Source: Cenococcum geophilum 1.58 (Eukaryota; Ascomycota; Dothideomycetes; Gloniales; Gloniaceae). Taken from it: a stretch of 64,000 nucleotides of DNA. Numbering within the stretch: the first letter of the stretch is position 1; each line of letters begins with the position of its first letter. The DNA lies in NCBI GenBank assembly GCA_001692895.1, contig KV748179.1:2418001-2482000 (forward strand). Reading direction: 5' to 3'. The notes below the pieces were generated by a model. That model was given only the letters and a program-made list of their open reading frames with translations, did no database searches and was not told the DNA's origin. Of this stretch, positions 1 through 12,521 are shown piece after piece. The position numbers were made by a program, and so were the translations under genes.

Positions 1-57
1 AGTAGGAAATAGTATAAGACAGTATAAAATAGTATGCGTTAGGTTAGTGCCGTAATA
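1..57 (-). repeat. 3' LTR of gypsy element G1 (partial, cut by window edge)
   Basis: The first 57 bases match the last 57 bases of the LTR that ends at 6787, with transitions only. The shared segment ends in GCCGTAATA, a RIP-altered form of GCCGTAACA. A purine tract in minus-strand sense (AGGGGAGAGGAG) follows directly, so this is the 3' LTR of a minus-strand element. About 130 bp of the LTR lie outside the window. Confidence 0.75.
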
Positions 58-106
58 GTACTCCTCTCCCCTAAATGGTTTAGTCCCTAAACTAAATAGA
101 TAACTT

Positions 107-139
107 AAAAATAGGCAGTGTACGGGGTTGCCTATTTTT
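107..139. repeat. Perfect 11-bp-arm hairpin in the 3' region of G1
   Basis: AAAAATAGGCA at 107-117 pairs with TGCCTATTTTT at 129-139 across an 11-nt loop. It lies between the polypurine tract and the shared hairpin block at 178, in the untranslated 3' part of G1. Function unknown. Confidence 0.7.
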
Positions 140-177
140 TACTACAAAGATATTAGTTTTATTTACCGCCCTTAACT

Positions 178-352
178 GAGCTAATGGCGATTTTCTATGC
201 CGGGCATAAAAAATCCTAATTGGTTAGTTTAGTAAGTAAGGTCGGCAGAACTCCATACCGCCACCCAAATCAATCCGCGTGGCGTTTCTTAGCGAGAATT
301 TGGCTAATTAAACAACTTCGACCGCTAGTTAAAGTTCTATAACATCTTAACC
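178..352. repeat. Shared non-coding block, copy A (with 13-bp hairpin)
   Basis: This block begins with an imperfect palindrome: GATTTTCTATGCC, one G, then GGCATAAAAAATC. It continues for about 130 bp with sequence that aligns to 51061-51214 inside copia element C3. Only the hairpin portion is also found in copia element C2 (46587-46664). It is non-coding and lies 3' of the G1 integrase. Confidence 0.7.
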
Positions 353-3300
353 ACCACAAATTTTAATATGGTGGTCGGCCGCGACCTTAGCGTGACTTTT
401 CCTTATCTTATGCCCAGTTTGGGGGTCCTAGCTTTTTAGGGTATTACTTATAGAAGCGCTATATAGCTTGTTCGTAACCCTTTAGGTCTTCCTCTAGCTG
501 CTAGGTTATATCCTTATAATATTTCCATTTAATCTTATAAGTTAGGCCCTAGGGGTCTTCGTTATATATATTAAGAATTTTTTTAAACTCCTATTTGTCT
601 TCTATATTGCCATTATTATCTCTCTCTACCATTCGTCCTTATATATTACGTCGCTCTGCGGTATTAATATTTACTTAGCTAGGGATCTCTTTAGCAGCCT
701 AGAGGCGGACCTTAAATGTATAAAAGGATTTATTTACTTAGATATAGTCCAGGAGGTCTACTATAACTACCCCTTAGTATATTGCGAGTACGGGGTATAG
801 GCCGTCCTATTTATCGTCCCATTTCTTCTTAGGTCTGTTTATCTTTATATTTTCTAAGCTAACTATAACTATATTACCTTTATAGAATAACGCGCTCTTA
901 TCCCTATAGGTATTAGTATTATCTTTATAGCGTTGCTATAAAATCCGGGCTAGGGCCTTAAGCTATATTAATATCCGCTTAAAGCGGTTGGCTATAAAGT
1001 CTGCGCAGAAGAACTCCTTCTTTACTTATGCTAATAGTATTAGTGGGCAGGGGCTAGCAGGCTCAATTCCGAGGCGAGAGTTAAAGCTATAGTTTATAAA
1101 AAATGGGGAGATGCCTATACTCTTATTGACTTAGTTATTTGTAGTAAACTTAGTAAGCGGTAAATAGTTAACCTAGTTGTCCTATATAAAGCTAATAAAA
1201 GTATAAAGGTATTTATTTACAGCAGCATTAATAATTTTAGTTTAGCTGTCTGTTTCTAGGTACTAGGCTAAGCTTAGTTATAAGGTTGTCTTAAGGCGTT
1301 TACTTAGTTGTTGCTAAAAGTTACTAACAAATTATATACCGTAATTAGAGATAATTATGCTTAGTGCACTATAGAGCTTATATACGTTATTAATAAAGCT
1401 ATTAACTAGCTCCTCTATTAAGAGTCCTGTTACTAAAACAAGGTATTATATTTTAGTTAGGCGGTCTATAATAATAAGGATATATTTATATGCCTTACTA
1501 TAGCGTTAGCATACTAGCAGCGTTATGATATAGTTAATTAAGATATCGGTTTATAGGCGGGCGGGTAATTCTAGTAGCTTTAGGAAACCGGGCGGGGTAA
1601 AATAGGGGGTCTTAGTGCGAAAGTATAAGGCACAGTCTTTAATAAAGGTAGCTATAAACTAGGAGATTCCTGGCCACTAGTATATTTAGTTTAAGAGGTT
1701 AAGAGTTTTAACCCAGCCAGAGTAACTAGCGGGGCCGCTGCTATAAGAGCAATAGGTAACTTCTAGGTAGAGGTCTAGGGCGTTAGGGATAAAGAGACGT
1801 TAACGGAAGTAGATCTGTCCGTTAACAATACTATATTCTAACTTATTACAATAAAGTAATTTCCTAATCTTCTTTAGCTAATAGCGAGCTTTTTAATTAC
1901 ATAGGGCTGCCACTATATCTCTTGCGAGTTCGTTCTCCTAGTATCCTAGCTAAATTAACTTATTTAGTGACTTTTTAGCTATTTTAGGGTCTAGAGCGGC
2001 TAGAAACTCCGCGTTGTTAGAGTTACGGGACTTATATAGTAATTCTTTTAAGATTATAGGGTTAACTTTCTGGGGCGGTATAACGACTTAGGCTTGGTAG
2101 CGGAGGCGTTTATTATTAGCGTCCTTAGGCCTTATTCCTAGTAGCTAGCTTAGGGTGTTAGGGAGCGTGGCTTTGCTACTAGGTCTGTATATAATTATAA
2201 AGTTAAACTATAAAAGGAACTCTACCTACCAGACTTGGCGCTGGTTTAGCTGCTTAGTAGTTATAAACGTTTATAGGTTTTTATAGTCGGTAGTAATTTT
2301 AAACAGCTCCTTAGTCCCTTACAGCTTAGGACGCTATTCCTCTAAAGCCTTAATAATAGCTAAAAGTTCTTTATTATAGATCTTGTAGTTATACTTTAGC
2401 GTAGAGTGCTTTACGGAGAAGAATGTAACTAGTTTTAATTTTCCGTTATTGTTATACTGGGAAAGGACTCCGCTGGAAGCCTAATTTAATACGTCTATCT
2501 CTACCACTGTTTTCTTTATATAGTTATAGTATGCTAGTACTAGTGCTAAAGTAAAGGCTCCCTTAAGGGCCTTAAATGATTTAGCTTATTCTAGTCCCTA
2601 TAGCTATCCAATATCCTTCTTTAGAAGTTTTATTATAGGTATAGCGATAATAGAGTAGCCTTAGATAAATCGTTGGTAGAAGTTCGCGAAGCTAAGAAAT
2701 TGTTATAGTTCTTTAATTAATGTCGGGTCCTTCTATTCCTATAGGGCCTGTACCTTTTTAGGGTCTATAGTTATGCCATTAGTCGAGATAATTAAGCCAA
2801 GGTATTTTGTTTTAGTAGAGTAGAACTTAGACTTATTAATATTAATCTAAAGTCCAGCATTGCCGAGTCTTTAGATAACTTCATTTATATACTTAGTATG
2901 CTCGGCGCGTGTTTTAGAAAAGATAAGGATGTTATTAAGGTAGGCAGTATAGTAGTTGTTAAGGGCGTTATATAGAATATAGTTAATATAGTTCTAGAAT
3001 ATAGTAGGTGCGTTATAAAGGCTAAATGGTATAACTAGTATCTTATAGAGTTTAAACTGGGTAATAAATGCTATAAGCTACTTATGGCCCTTTATAATCC
3101 GGATCTAGTTAAACGTAGTAATTATATTAAGTTTGGTAAAGTACTTAGCACTATAAAGTGCGTTAAGTGTCTCGCGGATTAGTAGTAGTGGGTATTAATT
3201 CTTAATAGTGACTGTATTTAGGCCTTAGTAGTTATAGCAGATTTATATACCGCCGCCGGGCTTAGTAGCGAGGAGGAGTGGTATAGTAGCTGGTAAGGTT

Positions 3301-6300
3301 AATTTACGGATAAAACCCTTATCTAGTATCTTATTAATCCACTTCTTTACACACCTAAGTTTAGTAGGTAAGAGTGGTCTATTTTTTTTAGTATGGGGCC
3401 TAGTTTCTAGGGGTAATCTCAATTTTATGGTCCTATAGTTGGTAAGGGGGTAGCTTATCTGCGTTTTTAGGGAGGAAGTGCTTAATATATTTACTAAACT
3501 CCTTTAGTAGGCGTTATAGAATGTCTTTGCGGGTTAATCCTGGTTTACCTTTTAGGAATTTTTTAATATTAGTGTTGACTATCTTCCGACGTAAAAGCTT
3601 GGGTTTAGTTTTTAGATTTATCTTAAGGAAGTTATAGAAATAGGGGGGGGAGCGCTTTATAGGCTTTCTTTATTATATAGTCGCCTTTTACTAGCCGGCG
3701 GAAAGACCTTTCTAATAGGTTTGGTACTTCTATTAGGCCTATAGGCAGCTCTTTAAGTAGCTATTAGTGCTTATCTTATTTAACTAGCTCTACTAGCTCC
3801 GCTATATAGATCCTTATTACCTTTACGTCTTTTTATTTATAGAACTAGGTGAAATTAATAGCATAAGTATATTTAATATTATCTAGGTTAGGGCGTATCT
3901 GGTTCTCTGGTGCTATAGCTAAGCTAATATAGCTTAGTTAGCCTAGGGGGGCGGAAATAAGGCGGCGGCCCTATATAGTACGCGCGGGAGATAGGTATAA
4001 GGTTAGGTGTTACAGTGGTGCGGTTTTTATTATCCGGGTTTTAGTAGTTCTATAGCCAGTCCTTGCTATAACGCGAGCTGTAGTGTGCGTATATGGCATA
4101 TAGCTTAGTTTTAGGTATTGGGCTAGGCGGCTGGGGTTTAAATGGTGCCTGGGTTAAGGTTGGATTCTTAGTAGTAGCGGCGCGAAGCGGACCTTCTTCC
4201 TTAGTCTCGGTAGGGCTGGCTAGCCTATCGTTTTGGTTTTAAGTGCTAGGGTAGTCCAGTCTTCCACTATCTTATTTCTTTACAGCTATATAGGCTCCCC
4301 TTTATTAGGAATATCTTCTACTATTAGGGCTTTATATATAGTCCTAGGCACTAGGCTTAGTAGTGCTAAGTATCTATATAGGGCGTCCCTGCTAACGTCG
4401 GTTATCCCCTATAGAAGGCAGTGCCTAGAGTAGTAGTCTAAGTTAAAGCGGATCTTAAGTTTCCTAAAGCTAGGGCAGGGCTTGTGCTTCTAAAGCTAGG
4501 GCATACCTAGGATAATTAGGGTAGTGGGTGAGAGTTTAGTAATAAAAAAGAGCATGGCTTTAGTATGGAGGCCGATTAATATTTAGGTGGTAAAGTAGTC
4601 CATAATAAGCGAAGTTGGGATGCTATCTATAAGGCGTAGTAGCCTAGGTGCTAGCAGCTTCTTAGTTATAATATTATACTTTCTTATAATAGACTCTATG
4701 TTAGTAAATACTATTATAGTACTACTAGAGTCCACTAGGCTTACTATATTAATATAAACTTAGGGGTATAGGTTATATAATAAGGAGAGTTGGGTTTAAA
4801 TAAGGATTAATTTCTTATTACTATTTACTAATCTAAGATTAAGTAGTAGTTTATTAATAAAAAGGACTAATTAATCTAGTAATAGGGACCTAATCTTCTC
4901 GTCTTCCTCCTTATATAGTTTAGACCCTTAGACGCGACTTAGTTTAAAGGTCTACCTTTTAACAACTAGGGTACGGGGCTGTCTTAGCGGGGCGGTCCAG
5001 TGTCCGTCTAGCTAGTGGTATTAGTCTTAGTTTTGGTTAGGGTATAGGAAGACAATACCTCGCTAACGACGTAGCCGTGTTTGTATTCGCTAGCGCGAAG
5101 TCGTTAATACTAGGCGTTGTTAATAGGTTGGGCTCCTATATAGGGTATGGTTTGGAGTAACTAAGCCGTAGGGTTAAAGGGGGGGGGTTGTCCGCCGCGG
5201 CTATAATAGGCTCCACAGTCGCCGCGTCTATAATGGACTCTATAGTCGCCACGTCCGCGGTTATTAGTTTACATTATTTAACGGGGTGGCATTAGAACTA
5301 GGTTTGCTATCTTAGCGGGGTTATAGGCATCCTTTTAGTGGCCGGGTAGGCTACAGGCAAGGCATAGTTTATTATTAATATAGCGCTTACACTCTATGTC
5401 TAAGATTCTATTAAGGTTTATAGGTTCTTTAGTTACTATTAGGGTCGGGGTTAATATAGGGGTAGGGGCTTGGGCAGGTAGGCGGTGGTTAGCGTTCTTT
5501 TTAAGGTTGGCTTGGTGTATATAGTTCGCGAGGTTTTTAGCAAATATATCCATCTGCTTGCTCTAACCTATATAGTTACTGTTATTGATTTTATAGGCAA
5601 GTCTAAGTGCTAGCTCTTCCATCTTTAAAGAGATAAACTTTTAGAGTAGGTTTACTTTCTATTCGTCTATCTTTTTGGCGCGGGCTATTAGCTTATTAAG
5701 CTCTCCCTTTTAGAACTAGTAGTTACGCTCGCCCTAGGGGAAATAGTTAAGCTTATTCTTTATAACCTAGGTCGTGTTAAGGACCTTATAGTAGGTAGTA
5801 AGGTCTTTAAGTATATCTTCCTTAATAGGCCATTTCCACGTAGATGTGTTATTTAGGTTCTTATGTATAAGCTCTAGGCCCTACTTAATAAACTTATAGG
5901 CCTTGTCCTCTAGCATATCTGAGATATAAAGGATTTAGGACTAAACTGTGTTAAAGTAGTCCTAGTCCTAATTAAAGACTCCCTTAATCTTAATGTGCCA
6001 GGTCTTAAATTTAGCTTATTGTTTTAGCAGGGTGCCTTTTCCGCTAAATATTAGCGGGTCTTTAGATCTCCGTTTTTTCTGCTAGGTTACTACCATTATT
6101 ATAGGGGTTAATTATTTTAGAATGGTAATAGTCTCTGCCTAGGAGTTAATAGTTCCTATCTAGGAGGCGATAAGGGTACTAAGGTTTTTGTTGGCTTTCT
6201 TATTAGCGGTGTTTGTGTTATATATATACTATAGTTCTGCTTTAATGTTATTAAGGAACTTGTTAGTATAGTTAACAAGAGTAAGGTAAGCTTTGCTAGG

Positions 6301-6600
6301 CTTAAAGGTCTTAGGGTACAGTGGGGAGCGGCGGATTGTCCACGCGATATTGGGGTATGTCTCTATAAAGAGGTCTACAAAAATGTCGCGGGGGTTCTAG
6401 GTTTCGGCCATTTTGGCGTCGTTAGTGTCGCCCATCTAAGCGCTAGGTAAAAACTAAGGATCATTCTAGGACTGTACTAGGGACGTATTGGTTTCAGCAA
6501 AGGCGCGCGTAGGTCGCGATTGCTCTAGGGCGGAGGTTAATTGGCTAGGGTATAAGGAATTAGTAATTGTAATGGGGCGCAAATTAAAGATACTATAAAC

Positions 6601-6787
6601 TGTTACAGTGCTGCAATAAAGTAGACTAAATAACTACGTTGTGGTATAAAGAGGGAAAGAAGGTAGAAAGGGGGTATTGTATATAAATAGTAGGGCCGGC
6701 CGCCAAGTCGCTAGTAGTGGGCCAGCCAACAGTAGGAAATAGTACGAGATAGTATGAAACAGTATGCGTTAGGTCAGTGCCGTAATA
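6601..6787 (-). repeat. 5' LTR of gypsy element G1
   Basis: 187 bp, starting TGTTAC and ending GTAATA (RIP form of GTAACA). The last 57 bases match the window start. The right-hand part (about 6695-6729) contains a GC-rich stretch, GCCGCCAAG..GCTAGTAGTGGGC, that also precedes the hairpin block in C2 and C3. The left boundary rests on the TGTTAC/GTAACA terminal repeat and is less sure than the right. Confidence 0.65.
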
Positions 6788-7898
6788 TTAGGGGTCCCCT
6801 CTAGCTAGGCACGCTAGTGCTAAAAGCTAGAGATAATAGCCAGCATTTCTTTATTATAGATATAGTAGTTTAATTTAGCATTTATTATAGTCTTTAAATA
6901 GTATACAATAGGGTACTATTCTCCGTCTAGTTACTTCTGGGAAAAAACACTAGCTATTACGCTGTTTAAGGCATTAGTTTCTAGCATTAAGGGCTATTCT
7001 AGGTTAAAGTAGGTAAGTAGGGGGGCCGATACTAGCCTTTTTTTAAGCTTATTAAAGGCCTGTATATATATAGCGTTAAAGTAAAAGGGCTGGTTTTTCC
7101 TAGTAAGGCGGTTAAAAGGCTAGGTAATCCTGCTATAGTTCTTAATAAAGCGTTAGTAAAAGTTATAGAAACCTAAAAATAATTACACCCCCTTTACGGT
7201 CTGTGGGGGCGTCTACTAGTTAATTATAGTCGTTTTCTCTAGGTCGGCCTTAATTCCGTCTATACTAATAATAAAACCTAGGTACTTTATACGCTTAATA
7301 CTAAATTCTAACTTTTTAATATTGGCCTGGAGGCCAGCTTTGTGGAGCCGTTGTAGGACTTTATAGACGTGCTCCTTGTGTTCTAGTTTGTTCTCTAAGT
7401 AAATTATAATATTATTTAAATAGGCCGTATAGAAATCGTTAAGGTAGTTAAAGAGTATATTATTTATATACCGCTAGTATATAGCTAGTCCGTTAGTTAG
7501 TCTAAAAGGAAGTACCTTATATTTATACGTCCTGTAATAAGTCTAAAATATAATAAGATCTTTAAACCTAGGGTTTATCCTAATTTAGTAAAAGGCCTGG
7601 CAGATATTAAGCTTTATAAAAACCTTAGCTCTACTTATTTGGATAAGAGTTTTATTAAGTAAGGACAGCGGGTAGCGGTCCTTGTAGGTTATATTATTTA
7701 GCTTATAGTAGTTAATATAGAAGCGTAGTCCTCTATTTAGCTTTTTAATAAAAAGAATAGGTAAGTTAAAAGGGGCTTAGCTAGGCTTAATAAAGCCCTT
7801 ATTTAGGTTATTAATAAGGTACTACTTTATAGCCTATAATTTGGCAATAAACTATAGGTAGAGAGGGCTAAAGCTAAGGGTGTTTTCCTTATCTTGCT
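6788..7898 (-). mobile_element. Gypsy element G3, RNase H/RT fragment (left half)
   Basis: Minus-strand RNase H and reverse transcriptase remnant. The RT active site reads AYLNNIIIY at about 7405-7425 (YLDD expected). It starts where the G1 LTR ends, so G1 probably inserted into it or truncated it. It breaks off at 7894-7898 (TTGCT), where G2 is inserted, and resumes at 24923 after the duplicated TTGCT. No intact frame remains. Confidence 0.75.
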
Positions 7899-8324
7899 TA
7901 TAACGGAACCTTATAGTAAGAACTACGGTAGGTCCTATTATTGGGCTAGGTGTGTAGGAAATGCAGGTATAGAGGTTAACAACGTAATAATAACTAGTAG
8001 AGTGGTTGCCTAACAGATTAACTCTAATTATATTCTAAGAATTACTATAAGGAAGGAACTATCTAGGTAGGGACTAAGGGTCCTTAAATACACAACCGTA
8101 CTTTTATAAAATCCTCCTTATATATAATATACGTCTTATATATAAGGTATATAAGTTCCTCCTATTTCTTTTATTTAATATATAGCACATTATATAACCT
8201 TAGTTACTATTCCTCGTTATATAGTTCTATTAGCTCCATTTTAGACCGTGCTTAAATTAACTAACTAGCTTCTTTTATCTCTTCTCTAAGTAGTTATAAT
8301 ATTATACTTAAAGCGTCCGTAATA
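7899..8324 (-). repeat. 3' LTR of gypsy element G2
   Basis: 426 bp, beginning TATAACGGAACC and ending GCGTCCGTAATA, RIP forms of TGTAACGGA..TCCGTTACA. It aligns along its length to 24548-24922, apart from a ~50 bp length difference in an AT-rich part, and to the reverse complement of 60388-60812. The next bases, in minus sense, form a polypurine tract (GATAAAGAGGAGGGAGATGG), marking this as the 3' end. Confidence 0.85.
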
Positions 8325-11300
8325 CCATCTCCCTCCTCTTTATCTTTATCCTTAAAGATTTAAAATATCTCTAAGTTATTTACTAGAGGTATAATATCCG
8401 TCTAATTAATTTGGTTAATATTATTGCTTATTATGCCTAAAGCAATTTCTTCTTTATACGCCTAACGTCGTGCTCGCACTATTGCTGCGATATTGTCTCT
8501 TAGTAAGATTATACCGTCTTTATATTCTTGCTGTTTAAAAAAGGGGTTAGTTTATATTACGTTAGCGAACCTATCTTTACAATAACCGTCTTCTTGCTTA
8601 GAGTGCACTAAAGCGAATATTTATTTATCCTATAATATTTGCTCTACCTCTAATGCTAAATATACGCGACCTATTACTCTTAATAGTTATCTAGTTCCCT
8701 AATTAATTTATCTTAAGGTTTTGTGTTTAATCTACTGCTATATAGCTAGATGGTAAACTGTCTTAAGCCCTTACTAAGTTAAAATGTTCTTATAATGCGG
8801 AACAGAAGGCCCTAAATGCTTAGATTGTGGCGTCTACCTGTTTACTTCATCTTAAGAAGGTTTATAAGAAGGTGCGTTTTAAGGAATAGAAATTTGTGAA
8901 ATAAGGTTTATAGGAACTTAGTAATAAAAAAATGGATTCTTTTCTAATAAAGAAGGAAATAGATTTAAGTAGCTCGGCAACTGCTCTTCTTAGGTTCTCC
9001 TTAAGTGACTTATTCTTTAGTAATCCTTTTTTATTAATACTACCTAACCTAATTTCTTTTAATACTCCTATACCTTTCTTATAGCGTTCTTTAAATTCTC
9101 TAGTAGTTTCTAGGTAGTCTTATTATAGCCTATCCACTTAACCTTATACTATGTTTTATTGTTAATGTCCTTATAATTAACGATCTTTAAAACTTGCTAT
9201 TTATCTTCTTCTTACCCTCTATATATATCTACTTCGTAAACTAGTGGCTTAATATTCCCATATACTAGCTCTAGTATTATAATATGCTATATAGGGTAGA
9301 TCTTTATTTTAGCTGGTAAGTTTAACTTAAATATAACCGGTAAAATCCTCTACGTAATTTTAAAAGGTCCTAGTCTAACGTGGTCTAACTTCTTACTTAG
9401 TTATTAACTCTTGAAATTTTTATATAGTAGCCATACTTTATCTCCCTCCTTAAGATCTGGTCCCTTAGATCTCTTAGCATTATAGTACCTTTTTATTCTT
9501 TCTTATACTTCCTTTACTAATTCCATAAGGTCTATATAAAGATTTATTAATATCTTTATTCTTTCTTTAGTTATACTACTTGTTTTCTTTACTTATTATA
9601 GTAATAATGATATTCTTAGCTTATATCCGTAATTTGCCTTAAATAGTAATGTGCCTATTCCCTCTTAAGGTGTTGCATTATATATAAACTATATAACTAG
9701 TAATAGCGATACCTAATTATTCTGTATATAATTAATATAATGCCTTAAATACTGCTCTAGTATCTAATTTAATCTTTCCATTTAACCGTCTGTCTGCGGA
9801 TAATATACGGTAGAAGTTACTGCTTAAACTTCTTACTCTACTAAGAATACTTCCTAAAATACTGCTATAAATCTTAGATCTCTATCCGATATAATCTTAC
9901 TTAGTACTTTATACCTTATAAACACTTCCTTAATATAGATTCTAGCGACATCTTCCACTAATATTTCTTCTATATAGGCTATAAAGTATCCCCACTTCGT
10001 AAGCTTATCTACTATTACTAAAATTACGTTATAATCTTGTCCGGTAATAGGATCTCTTAACTTTAGTAACTTAATAATAAAGTCCTATAATATAACCTCC
10101 CATAGTCTCTCTAGTGTTTTAATAGGTTATAGCCCTCTATATAGCTTATACCTTATTAGTTTATTCCTTTAGTAATCTAGGTATTCTTTTATAACCCTTC
10201 TAGCTATTCTCTAGATTCTATTAATAATATACTCCTCTTAGAGTCTTAATACTAAGCCTATAGCTCTATTATGTCCCTAAATCAACCCCTTATAGAATTC
10301 TTCTATGAATTACTCTGCTATGCTTCTTAGAATATACTTTACTTCTTAATTTTCGTATATATCCGTCTATAGATCTTCTAGTTATACTTTTAGAATTCTT
10401 TATACCTAAAAGCTTTTTAGTATCTTATAAACTCTTTCTAACTTATTATTTTTCTAAGTTGCTATAATTTTTGGATAATTATACCTAATTAATCCGTCTA
10501 TGTCTTTTCGCAGTAAAGCCCCTAATAGCTTTTTATCGTTTTATAGTTTAGCCTTTTAACTTAGAGCATCTGCTTACGTGTTATCTATACCCTTAGTATA
10601 CTAAATTTTAAAATGGTATTCTGTAAGCATCTTTGCCTATCTAACCTATTTTTAGTTAAGTTCCTTTATTATTAGGAATCCTATTAGGTTCTTATAATCT
10701 GTTTTAACTATAAATAGTTTCTCTATGCCTTGTAAGAATACTCTCTATTCCTTTAATACTATAATTATACCTAACAACTCCTTATTATAGATGTTATAGT
10801 TTAACTCTAGTAGTATTATCTTCTAACTATAGTATGCTACTAGGTACCATCTATCTTAATATTTTTATATAAAGTATACCCCTAGTATATAGTCTAATAC
10901 ATCTATTTCTATAACCGTCTCTAGTTTTGGTTAATAGATCTTAAGAACTAGCTCCTAGGTAAACAACCCTTTAACTATCTTAAAGAGTTCTTGCTATTCC
11001 TCTCCCTATATCTATAGTTCTTCTTTCTTTATTAATTGCGTAAATAGCTTAATATTCTTTAACTATTGCGCTATAAACCTTCTATAGTAATTATAAAACC
11101 CTAGGAACGATCTTAACTATATAACGTTCTCTAGTTCTTACTAATTTACTATAGCCTCGATCTTCTTTAGATCTATACTAAGTTAGCCTAGTTTAATAAT
11201 AAATCTAACAAAATTGGTCTTCCTAGTAAAGAACTTATATTTCTTAATTGCTACTAGCATCTGTTCTTCTTATAGTCTCTTTAAAACCCATTTAATATAT

Positions 11301-12306
11301 TCCCTATATTCTTCCTTAGTTATTAAGTAGATAATAATATTGTTAAGGTATACTATAACAAATTCATCTAAGTGTTCACCTAATATATTGTTAATTCGCT
11401 TCTAGAATGTTGCTAATACATTTATAAGCCTAAATTGTATAACTAATAGCTTATATAGTCCTTCCTTTAACCTAAAGGCTGCCTTTTATTTGTCGCCTTC
11501 CTTAATTCTAATCTAATAGTACGCCTATCTCAGATCTATTTTCATAAAGATTTGCCCGTTGCCTATCCTATTTTAGATTTCGCTAATTAAGAGTAAAGGA
11601 TACCTATCCTTTCTGGTAATACTGTTTAACTATCTGTAGTCGATATATAGCCTTAGTTTGCTATTCTTCTTTAGTATAAATAATACTAGATAACCCGCTG
11701 ATAACTGCGATAGTCTAATATATCCCTTTTATAGATTTTCCTAGATAAACTCTTTTAATGCTCTACCTTCTTCTTTAGTAAGCTTATAGATTAGAAAGAA
11801 CCTTAAACTTATTCCTAGTTTTAATTCTATTTTATAGTCCTATACTATATACTCTAACAGCTTTTTACTTTCCGGTAACTATAGTTTCTTACCATACTTA
11901 TGGTATCTCTTTAGTATATAACTTAAGCCTCGCTTAGTCTCTTTATATATCGCTCCGACTTAGTACTATACTATCTTAGCTTATTATTGCATCTTGTGGC
12001 GTTAAGTATCCCTAATATCGACCTGACCTATAATCTAATCGATCTTTAGATTATATTCCTATAACTAAGGCATTCTTAGTACTGCCTTATTATTTCCTAA
12101 TAGTAATATATTAAAAGACATCTCAATTTATCTCCCTTTAATAGTTAACTAAATAGGTCCTATTTTAAGATTAATAATCCCTCCTCTATAGGTTATTAGA
12201 TTTCCTAAAATTGTAACTAATAGGTAAGGTTCCTCCTTTTGCCTATAAGGTAATCCCATTCTTTTAACTATTACTAGCGAGATATAGTTCCTTATTGCTC
12301 TACTAT
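8325..12306 (-). pseudogene. G2 pol remnant: protease (C-terminal part), RT, RNase H, integrase
   Basis: Read right to left on the minus strand. The protease starts at the insertion point of G4 (SRAIRNYISL, expected SGATRNYISL, about 12270-12306). The most intact stretch follows down to about 12149 (MGLPYRQKEEPYLLVTILGN). The RT active site is VYLNNIIIY around 11330-11355 (YLDD with D-to-N changes). RNase H and integrase follow toward 8325. TAA/TAG stops interrupt every domain. An apparent open frame 12149-12430 is chimeric: its first ~40 codons come from the G4 LTR. Confidence 0.75.
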
Positions 12307-12521
12307 TGTGAGGGGATCTTATAGACAGGGGGCTATAAGGACACGATTGGAATAAGATAGATTGGTGAGAGAGACGAATCCTTGAGGAGGTAAGGCCTCT
12401 AGGATTATGGAGACTATATACTACGGGCACGTGCCTCTAGCACGTGACCGGCGACCATCCGAGGGGCGTCCGGGGGTTGTCCTAAGGGCAATCCGAGGTG
12501 TCCGCAATAATATCCCTTACA
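12307..12521 (-). repeat. 3' LTR of chromovirus G4
   Basis: 215 bp, TGTGAGGGG..CCCTTACA, the same length as 21012-21226. By hand count about 17 differences, all transitions. It carries two CACGTG boxes (about 12428-12447). It is followed by a nine-C run plus CTTCTTGC, in minus sense a G-rich purine tract, which marks the 3' end. Flanked on the left by ACTAT (12302-12306). Confidence 0.9.

Larger units (their letters stand above)
1..6787 (-). mobile_element. Ty3/gypsy retrotransposon G1, RIP-degraded, minus strand
   Basis: Decayed gag-pol read on the minus strand. From right to left: gag with a CCHC-like zinc knuckle near 5335-5400 (residues LCLACSLPGH), protease and RT region with the catalytic block AYLNNILIFS at about 2914-2945 (YLDD with both Asp codons turned to Asn by G-to-A), RNase H, then integrase. 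The integrase HHCC domain is readable at about 1620-1770 through TAG codons where Trp or Gln is expected. Order gag-PR-RT-RH-IN marks Ty3/gypsy. LTRs are 1-57 (partial) and 6601-6787. Stops occur throughout, so no product is expected. Short open frames inside it (for example 4233-4433) are chance frames. Confidence 0.85.

Noticed and set aside
12149..12430. 93-codon minus-strand frame as a gene
   Set aside because: It starts inside the G4 LTR and runs into the G2 protease; a chimera caused by the insertion.
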